Origin: Podospora bellae-mahoneyi
Taxonomy: Eukaryota; Ascomycota; Sordariomycetes; Sordariales; Podosporaceae
NCBI RefSeq assembly: GCF_035222275.1
Contig: NC_085882.1
Span: 2,921,501 to 2,985,500, forward strand
DNA length: 64,000 bases
Direction: 5' to 3'
The position numbers and the translations under genes are program-made. Below, in pieces: positions 56,501 to 64,000 of the stretch (its first letter is position 1; every line of letters begins with the position of its first letter). The notes under the pieces were generated by a model, which saw only the letters and a program-made list of their open reading frames with translations, did not search any database and had not been told where the DNA came from.

Positions 56501-57277
56501 GCGAATTCGAAAGCTGACCTGGATTGAGGACACTGCCTTCTCGATGACAGTCTCGAGCGGGCTGTAGCCATCAAAACGCAGCAAAAGCACAATGTATTCG
56601 CTAGCCTCCAGGTTCCACGCCTCCAAAACCTCCTCCGACAGCCCCAGGCTCTCAACTCGCACCGAGATCGAAACGATGCCATAGATGGATGTCTGGGCGA
56701 AGCTAGAGACAAGCCCAATTTTGAAGCCGGCATTGTGTACTTGGCGCAAGTCGCGCTTCAGGCGTGAAAGCAACAGCTTGTCCGCCGGGGATAGTGCAAT
56801 CAGCTCCTTGACCGTTGCATTTTTGGGTCGACCTGACCCCTCTTTTAGCCCGAAGAGTTCGTCATCGTAATCGTCGTCGGCCTCGGATTGGAAGCCAAAC
56901 TCATCGTCGCTCATGTCTCCCTCGTCTTGATCCTCCGACACACTTCCTGTCAAACTCATCTGTTTGGAGATCTCTGAAGCTACCTCGTAGATGGTTAGAC
57001 CTATGAGATAGTCGGCAGTTCTCTTGATCAACTTTTCGATGGGAGCTGGCGGGTCATCCTCGGTATACATCATGAATGAGTTGTTGTCAGGGTAGTCGCC
57101 GGTATCCTGCGCCAACAAATGAAGCCGTACTTTTCGGCCAAGCTCGGGGTGTTGGAGTGACAAGACGATCTCGCCATCAGAAATGCCATCTTTGAGGTCT
57201 AGAACTCCAGCGAGGCCACCGCCAGTGATCTTCTGTCGGGCGGTGACCACGTCGGCCTTGAACCGCTTCAGTGTCAT
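53527..57277 (-). CDS. PARP-family ADP-ribosyltransferase fused to a UBE2Q-like E2 domain
   Basis: Exon 1 57277..54240 and exon 2 54184..53527 joined across a 55-nt intron (54185..54239, TTGCTAAC branch, ACAG acceptor). Only the GTCAGT donor keeps the frame, giving 1231 residues; the stronger-looking GTAAAT donor 4 nt downstream would not. The N-terminal ~115 residues resemble an RWD/UBC-like fold (weak). Residues ~400-450 carry the Cys-rich CLRCH ... CDNPLCLFQYMSMGFGPSIE block of the PARP6/8 clade. The ADP-ribosyltransferase domain (~750-880) has AWHGS and GRAYGNGVYFS; the usual third Glu is not evident (PHYVVSQ), suggesting mono-ADP-ribosylation. An STQA repeat linker follows. The E2-like domain (~1013-1231) has GGAMCMELLT with the likely catalytic Cys near 1150 and WSPVSSMESVLMQIR, as in UBE2Q. 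It could couple ubiquitin transfer to ADP-ribosylation. Confidence 0.88.
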
Positions 57278-58351
57278 GGTGCTTCTGTTTTCTGAGGTAA
57301 TGATATCGCAAGTTTCGTCGTCTGGTAGTTAGTGAGGATGGTGTGCGGGCCTGGCTAATGTTTTTGGAGTGTCACGCCAGCCAGCGGGAGATGATGAAAT
57401 CGGACTGGTTGGGTTGGCGGGACGAAGTGTTGTCCTTTGCTGATTTGCTGGAGAAGTGGTGTGGGAAGATATGGTACCAGACTACTTGCTGCCTCAAGAG
57501 GTGAAAGTGAACGATGATGATACCAGGGCCAGTGGGGAGTTGCTAGGAAGGATAAAATGGCGAGCGCGCAGTGTAGTCGTGAAACGATTAGATTCACTAC
57601 ATCGGACGAAGGAAGAAAGAAAATTCAATGCCGCAGAGGCTGTTCCCTGTGAAAGGTCAATTCACCTGTTCAGAGTTTGGCGAGGTGAGGAGAGAAGCGT
57701 CAAGACAGTTAAGTTGGTTTGAAGGAGAGCACTGCGCTGGCTGCACTCAAGGCAGCAACCGCGGGGCAGAATTCCAACCTCCCAGCCACTGCGAGGCTTG
57801 ACAAACAACATAGCAGCAACACTCTCAGCCTTGCTTGTAGTAGGGACCCAAACAGCTGTGAATCACAACAAGATGATTCTTTTATACATTCAGTTCTATC
57901 ACGATCATGATTTCTCTCTCGTCTCTTCTTTTAGTTGTCACATTGTATGGCGTCAGCCCCAAAGGCTCAAAAGTCCACCACTGACAAGATGAAGCTTTGA
58001 GGCCTGAGACACATGGTCAATGCCCCATCGAGGCGCTGATAGGCTTGCATCACAAAAGCCATCTGAATAACTCTATCAGAACCTGGAACACATGTTCACG
58101 TCCAAGGCCAAGCCTCAGGTATAAGTCGACTTCCTTTGTAGGAGGCACACTGTGGAGTTCGAGCCGCCACCTGCCGCACAGCTGTCAACCCGTCAAAGTC
58201 TTGGCAGCACAGTGACCACATCCAACCTCATGCAAGGGTATCACTGTCATCTCATCTCACTCATCTCACTTATCTCACTCACATCTCACCTCCCAGAGCC
58301 TCACTCACCAACACCAATCTCACAAGCCCCCCTCACCAAATCAAAGTCATC
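57278..58351. other. Divergent promoter region of the PARP-E2 and COG7-like genes
   Basis: About 1.07 kb between two divergent starts. Near 58249-58320 the plus strand has TCTCACT repeats and other pyrimidine-rich sequence, probably the leader of the COG7-like transcript. No RNA gene is recognised. Confidence 0.45.
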
Positions 58352-59515
58352 ATGGCCTGGGACTCCAAAACCACCATCCGCCGCCGCCAAAGCAGCGCAG
58401 CCTCCCGAACTCGTGACATCGCCATCCACGCCAGAAACCAAGCCCGCCAACCCGCCCAACCCCTATCCGACCACGTCGCCGATCCTTTCCTGGCCGACTT
58501 CCTCTCCCCCACCTTCGACCCAGCGACCTACCTAAACAACACCCTCCCCAACTCCCTCCCCCTCTCCGACCTCTCCATTACCACCCAGTCCTCCCTCTCC
58601 CAACTGTCCGCCCACACAACCCGCCTAACCACCATCCTAACCCAACTAACCGACGAAATAATCCGCTCCGGCTCCCGCCTAGCCTACGAGGTTGAAGTCC
58701 TCCGAGGCGAGACAATCTCCCTAACCGAAACCCTCACCGAAACCCTCGACTCGCCAATTTCAAAGTTCATCCCCGGAGGAGGCATAAAATCCATCCTCCA
58801 CCCATCATCTTCAGAATCCAACCCTGCCCCCACCACCACCACCAGCAGATCCCGCGCTTTATCCTCCCTCCCCCCTCCCCCTCCTCCTCCCTTGGAAAAC
58901 CCCCCCATCCCGGACCCGGAATACATCTCCCAACTCCGCACCCTCTCCCTCGTCCGCTCCCGCCTGGCAGAAACGCAGGCAACCTTTGGCTCTGCCATGG
59001 CCTTTGTTTTTCCCCCGTCGGAAACCTCTGTTTCTTCCTCTTTTTTGTCGGTATCTGCCCCTGACACGGGCGCGCTTTCTACCGAGGAGAAGGGGCAGCA
59101 AGTCCTGAAGGAACTGAAGCAAGAGATTCTGGATTTGCTAGATAATAAGGAGGATCCTATCAAGGGGGTTGAGGACGCAGCGAAAAGGGTGGAGGAGCTG
59201 AAGGATCTGTGTCAGGTTTGGAAGGGGACCGCGGAGGAGAGGGGACGACAGAAATTTGTGGAGGGGTTGGCTAGGCTTGTGGGGGAGAGGCATGAACGGC
59301 TTCTGAGGGAGGTGACTGGGCAGGGGCATAGGAGGGGGGAGAGTAATGGGAGGTTACAACAGCAACAGGAGGAGGGGGAGAATAAAGAGGGCGATAATAA
59401 GGGAGCAGCAGCGGCAGGGCAAGGAGGTGGCGGTAATGCTGCTGCTGCTGGGGGCGGAGGGTATGGTGGGTATGGGCTTATTAGTCAGTTGCAGAAGTTG
59501 AGGGGGGGAATATGA
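58352..59515 (+). CDS. COG7-like subunit of the conserved oligomeric Golgi complex
   Basis: Single exon, 387 residues. The N-terminal half has the pattern I associate with fungal COG7: FDPATYLNNTLPNSLPLSDL, then a coiled-coil region (SQLSAHTTRLTTILTQLTDE, GSRLAYEVEVLRGETISLTE), which matches the tethering-complex helical bundle (COG lobe B role in retrograde vesicle docking at the Golgi). A proline run splits it from a second helical part (EYISQLRTLSLVRSRLAETQ, DLLDNKEDPIKGVEDAAKRV, VWKGTAEERGRQKFVEGLAR). The tail is Gln/Gly/Ala-rich. Fungal members are much shorter than animal COG7, so length fits. The name is from recalled pattern only; another coiled-coil trafficking protein is the alternative. 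Confidence 0.6.
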   Translation: MAWDSKTTIRRRQSSAASRTRDIAIHARNQARQPAQPLSDHVADPFLADFLSPTFDPATYLNNTLPNSLPLSDLSITTQSSLSQLSAHTTRLTTILTQLTDEIIRSGSRLAYEVEVLRGETISLTETLTETLDSPISKFIPGGGIKSILHPSSSESNPAPTTTTSRSRALSSLPPPPPPPLENPPIPDPEYISQLRTLSLVRSRLAETQATFGSAMAFVFPPSETSVSSSFLSVSAPDTGALSTEEKGQQVLKELKQEILDLLDNKEDPIKGVEDAAKRVEELKDLCQVWKGTAEERGRQKFVEGLARLVGERHERLLREVTGQGHRRGESNGRLQQQQEEGENKEGDNKGAAAAGQGGGGNAAAAGGGGYGGYGLISQLQKLRGGI

Positions 59516-60407
59516 GAAGGAGGTCTTTGTTTTTGTTGGAAAGAGTTGTTATGATAGCTGTGCCAAGTTCTCTTTTAGCATGGCGGGCGGGTCATAAATG
59601 CTATGTTGGCAGTATCGGACTAGGGTCGTGGTCAAGTGTATAAGAAGGCTGTCAAAGGTGGCAAATGATTCGGAACTCCGTGATGAATTGAACCAGAGGA
59701 ACCAAGATATGAGTTGTGGAATGATAAATAACAAAAGAGTTTCCATCAACCCAGACACTGCAAAAGTGTGGAATTAGCAAGGCGTTGATACCAGTGCTAC
59801 ATGTCAAGTCATCTTAGATCCCCATTCCCGTAGTGCTAGAGTCTTTAACCAACATGCAATTTCAACCTTCTCAAGCCGCCATGATCTTTCCAACCGCCTT
59901 CACTGCTCAGGGTGCATTTCGCTAGTATTGCCCACAACGCAATCGGGTACACTTCCCGCTCAGTGAATATGTGTCACGTGCCCACGCTCGAGTCTCGTGG
60001 AAAGATCTTCAAGTCTATATCTACCTGACTTTATGTATATGTAGACCTCCCTCCCCCCAAAGTCGACTTACAAGAGCGAGTGAAACCTCCTGTAACATAT
60101 CCGCTGCCAATTTTACACAATCCCTATTCTCAACGCTATCATCCATCGCTACCAGAAGAAAAAATCAAAAAAAATCCGCAGGCACCTGCGGGTTCTTCCT
60201 GAAACAGGGACTACTTTCCCGCATAACCCCCATCAGACTCTCCCTCCTCATCCTCATCAGGCCCTCCACTTGGGCACCCATCATCCCACAATTTTTTTTT
60301 CGCTTGGGCCTAGGTCTTGGAGGAGGCAGATATACAGGATTCAGCTAAATTGGCAGATCCCAAAGCACCCTCCATTTTTTCCACGCAGCATAAACCCAGC
60401 CAGGATT
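59516..60407. other. Convergent 3' region of COG7-like and ATE1 genes
   Basis: Both neighbours end here. Contains their 3' UTRs; no RNA gene or repeat is recognised. Confidence 0.45.
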
Positions 60408-61885
60408 CTAGCTCAGTCTATTAGCTTTCTTTCGGAAATCAATGCAAATTTCCCCCATGAGGTCCGGCCCAATCGCCGCCACCAGCTCTGCTATCCTTGA
60501 CTTGAGCCTCCCGTGTTGGCTAATCTTCTCCGAGTCCCAGATGACCAGCTCGGATGCCTCGATGAACCGGTCATGTTGGTCGGACTTGAGTAGGAGACCA
60601 CCCATGTCTACCTCTTCCATTTCAGCCAGTGATGGGATACCGGGCATATCGCTTGTGAGGAGGAAACCTTCCTCTTCGTCGTCTTCGTCCTCGGAGGGTT
60701 TGACGTTTAGGGCGTCATTTTCCTGTTGGGTCCCCCCGTCCTCGTCGTTGTTGTTGGCCTCTTCTTCATCAAGAACACCGTCACCCTTCATTAACTGCTG
60801 TTGCCGCCTTCTCTCCCTCGACAAAGAAACATAATGGTGCTTGTCATACAGCGCCAACATCTCCTCGTCCAGTGGATCCCATTGCAGAGTCTCCGGATCA
60901 AGAACATATTGAGGTCGATAGTCAATCTTGTATCTCATTTTGGCGCAGGTGTGGACATAGTAGCCGGGATACCACCACCGATAGCCTGCTTCACGAGCTA
61001 AAGCAATCTCTCTCATCGCCCCGAGTTTTCCTGGGTTGAGAAAATGGATCGACTCATGGTACATGAAGTACACCGCACTGACGGCGTTAGGTAAGAGATC
61101 CAAAACACCCACGGCGACAAGCTCGCCGTCGATCCGATAGCATTGATGGTAACTGCCCAACTTGCGTTCAGTCCCGTCCGCCCCCACTATGGCGCCACGG
61201 GTCAAAGGAGAGTCGCATAAGAACCTTCTAAATCCCACGCGAGATATCTTGAGTGGTGGTTCACGATGCACGATGCGCTGGTAGTTCTCGAATACCTTGT
61301 ACTTTTCGTCGGTAAATGCATCGGGCTCTAGCGTGACCGAGAACTCGTGGGATGGCGCCGGTGGGGGTCCTTTGAGATACTTGGCTTCAGACTCATGAAC
61401 CTTGCTGACTAGGTCAAAATCATTTTTTTCCTTCCTCGCTTGCTCGCGTGACCGTGGGTACAGCCGCGCCGCGTCTCCCGCATAGGTATCTCCGAGGATG
61501 TGGCGGTTGAAGCGGTTGAGAGCCTGTCGTTGGTCCTTGGTAGGCTTATACTCGGCCGAGTCTAGGCGGAGGGTGTAATGCGGACAACATGAATTCTTCT
61601 GGTTTGGTCGGTAGAGCAACGTCCCCGACCGACGCCAAAACCTATTCACCAGCTTTTGATAAAAAGCGGGCTCTAAAGACCTTGAGACCGCATAATATGA
61701 CCATCCTACAGAGAGTACCACTGTTAGATGCTGCCAGCTAGGACCAAATGTCGAAAATCGAAAGCATACAGGGCAAAAAGGGGTCCAATATAAAAGGGGT
61801 ATTACGTTGTTTGTCTGGCTGACCATTTGAACTGGCATGACAATATCCACACTCGGAAGAGTTACTGTACCCTACAATATTCGGT
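60408..61885 (-). CDS. ATE1: Arginyl-tRNA-protein transferase ATE1 (5' end unresolved)
   Basis: Transfers Arg from Arg-tRNA to N-terminal acidic residues, marking proteins for the Arg/N-degron pathway. The main exon is 61705..60408. It shows SRSLEPAFYQKLVNRFWRRS, NSCCPHYTLRLD, FRRFLCDSPL, YHQCYRIDGELVAVGVLDLL, VYFMYHESIHFLNPGKLGAM and GYRWWYPGYYVHTCAKMRYK, all hallmarks of the ATE N and C domains. A 100-nt intron (61706..61805) joins in frame to an upstream exon ending at 61806 that carries GYSNSSECGYC, the first half of the ATE Cys cluster. A further upstream intron (acceptor GTAG near 61886) is needed, and the initiating exon was not identified; a candidate reading ends in LPLPLG near 61950 but has no ATG. 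The C-terminal ~120 residues are acidic and disordered before a conserved final helix. Confidence 0.88.
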
Positions 61886-64000
61886 GGTCAGCAACATCAC
61901 TGGTACCTTCAAGGTATCAAAGCCTAAGAAAAGAACACCAAGAGGCAAAGGCAGGGAAGGTGTGCCAAGTATATGGGCTTGCCCTGACCGAGGTCAATGT
62001 GGGAGAGCAACCAAACAGTGATCTCGACGTAATCTCGCCACGAGTGCGCTTGTATCTCTGACATAAGGAAACGAAGGAGACCGTGTATACTGCAGGCGGG
62101 TGTGTGGGATAACCCCAACAGAACAGAGAGGCTGACAAGTGACAAGAAACACAATGTTGAGACTGTTGATGGTTGAACATGACATACGACCCACCCGCCT
62201 TGTACAGAATGCGGGAGGAGATCGCGTGGGCAAGGCGAGATAGCCAACGGTAGTGCCCAGTTGATGCACATGGCCCAGATGGTTGGATGAGGAGCATTGG
62301 AAGCTGAGGAAAAAGCAACTCACCGATTGGATAGATGTATGACAGTGGTGCTGCTGCAGCATCGTCAGGGGTCTGCAGGTATGGCCTAGTCCCTGCCATT
62401 CTGTTGCCTTGCCCTGTTACCGCAGTTGACACGAACAGCTGGTCAAGACAGCGTGGGGCCGGGCCGTACTACCTACTACCCACACGCCGGAGTCGGGCAG
62501 GGGCTAAGGGTCGGGTGCCTGTGGAAGAAGGTTGTGTGGTGGACGGAACTTGACGGAACGAGATATCTCGTCAGGAAAGGCGGCAAGGTGCCAGATCCGC
62601 CGTGGTATGTCCAGTTTCCGTCGATATCGAGGGCTGGTTGATCAAGCCGGATCCAATCAGGTCTGTGGTGACGGGGTGATGGCTTAGGGCCAAGAGGGGA
62701 TTGGAAGCCTCGAGCGGACGGGTCTTGGTTGAAGGTGTTCGGCAGCGGTTGAGAGACACCAAAATACCCGAGCACTGTCTCCAGGAAAAGACCCAGCTAG
62801 ATGGACTGCTAGTGTGTCGTACGGCGGCGGTGCTGAGAACCCGAACGCAGAGGGGCCGTCAAGGAGGACCCCACAGTGTGACGGTCAAATGTCGCGTTTG
62901 GGGATGGGTGGGAGCAGGAAATGATAATGGATGGGAAAGGAGGTTGGAGGCCAAGAGTTGTCATGTGTACATCTGACTGTGATAGGCTGCCCACAACCCG
63001 GAAAATTGTTTGGAGCTGCTGGTGAGGTGTTGTGAGGCTGGGAAAGAGAGAGGCAGAAGCAGAAGCCTGTTGGTGAACGGCGGGACTGAGATGCGCGATG
63101 GTGTGACCCCCACTCCAACTGTGCGAACTGCTGCCCCGCACCAGTCAAATATGCAGTGCTCATTGCTGGCTGATCCAGGGGGTTTGCCACGGGATAGGAA
63201 AGTGGGTGTAATTCGAGAAGACTACAGATGATCGGTAGATGGATATTGTTGCTCTCTATTTTGTTCAAGACCATCGTCCCGTACGAGCAATAGAGGCTCG
63301 TGACAGCTCACGACACCAGAAAGATGGGAGATGTGGGGAGCGGGCTGATCGATCTGTCGTCACCACGGATAACACAAAAGCTTGTCTCCGATATGGTCCG
63401 TGCTGCTTGCTACCTTAGTAGTCAGCTCAACATCCAGGGTAACAGTGATGGCTTTCTTCAACAGAGGCTGAACTACACTCTTCAAACACTGTTTCACCGC
63501 CTGGAAACAATGAAATTTGCAGGATTTGACTCACCCGCTCGGCTCCCATCCACTAGTCTTCGACACTCGGCATCTCAGGTGACGTTGGCATGGAGAGTAC
63601 GAAGTATATGTGGACCACAGACGGTGTTCCGTCGGCAGTGGCAGTTAAGCCACGATGAACCAGACAGAACCAAGCCTGGCTCGGTGAATTCATGTCCCAG
63701 GTATCGGTTTCTTGTGTTGGAAGCGTTGCAACAGAGATGGAAACCCCCACACAAGAGAGGTTCCATAGCCCGTCTTTGTTCCTCGTGAAGTACCCTCCAA
63801 TTCTCTCTTCTTTCGGCACGGAAGTCTTGAGAAAAATATACCGGGGAACCAAACCCGAACACTGGGAAGCGGAACCGTGGCGTCAAACCCCCTGTCTGAC
63901 CGCCCAGTGACAGCTAGGGAGTCCCGAACAGAGGTGCCATGCCAGTGTTGACAGTCGCCAGATACCTGGAGGTAGAGTGAGGTGGTGGCATCTGTAAGCG
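61886..64000. other. Right-edge region without recognised genes
   Basis: Must contain the first exon(s) and promoter of ATE1 near its left end. Otherwise overlapping short frames with no motif. No tRNA, 5S or repeat is recognised. Confidence 0.45.

Noticed and set aside
61917-62432. Minus-strand frame of 171 codons upstream of ATE1
   Set aside because: Not similar to ATE1 N-termini and out of frame with the CGYC exon; likely leader or promoter sequence.

Overview
This window is nuclear DNA of a filamentous ascomycete, most likely a member of the Sordariales (Neurospora, Podospora and Chaetomium group). The evidence is a cytochrome c very close to the Neurospora protein, short introns (about 50-100 nt) with GTRNGT-like donors and CTAAC/CTGAC-like branch sites, 5S rRNA genes scattered singly between protein genes, HET-domain and NACHT genes of the vegetative-incompatibility type, and C-to-T (RIP-like) decay in AT-rich patches. 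The species cannot be fixed from the sequence alone.

Layout. 1-11 kb: the 3' part of a hybrid histidine kinase (+), an interrupted HET-domain gene (-), and a large WD40 protein with a very long disordered tail (-, four exons). 11.1-18.3 kb: no recognisable gene. 18.3-24.7 kb: a second HET gene of the same subfamily (-), a complete 5S rRNA gene (-), a GNAT acetyltransferase (-, two exons) and a small conserved-looking Ser/Tyr-rich protein (-). 24.7-35.3 kb: a second gene-poor tract of about 10 kb, with a truncated 5S copy near its end. 35.3-40 kb: an NLR-like protein with PNP/UDP-phosphorylase, NACHT and ankyrin domains (-), whose ankyrin array is made of near-identical repeats and is closed by an in-frame stop inside the array. 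40-42 kb: a small AT-rich patch with a MITE-like inverted repeat, then another complete 5S gene.

42-62 kb is a compact housekeeping stretch: UCH-type deubiquitinase (+), a CorA-like two-TM membrane protein (-), a degenerate ~42-bp minisatellite, a decayed ORFan (-), an intron-bearing tRNA-Met(CAT) (-), cytochrome c (-) divergent from a mitochondrial membrane protein (+), exosome subunit RRP42 (-), a PARP fused to a UBE2Q-like E2 (-), a COG7-like Golgi tether subunit (+) and arginyl-tRNA-protein transferase ATE1 (-). 62-64 kb shows no recognisable gene.

How the genes relate. Three self/non-self recognition or cell-death type genes (two HET, one NLR) lie in the left two thirds next to the gene-poor tracts, and all three have an interruption or unusual stop in the reading frame, as expected for polymorphic, fast-evolving incompatibility loci. 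Three genes in the right third act on ubiquitin or N-degron signalling (UCH, PARP-E2 fusion, ATE1). This is probably a coincidence of neighbourhood, but the PARP-E2 fusion is the most unusual architecture here. All splice sites were read by eye and are inferences unless the reading-frame join is described as decisive.
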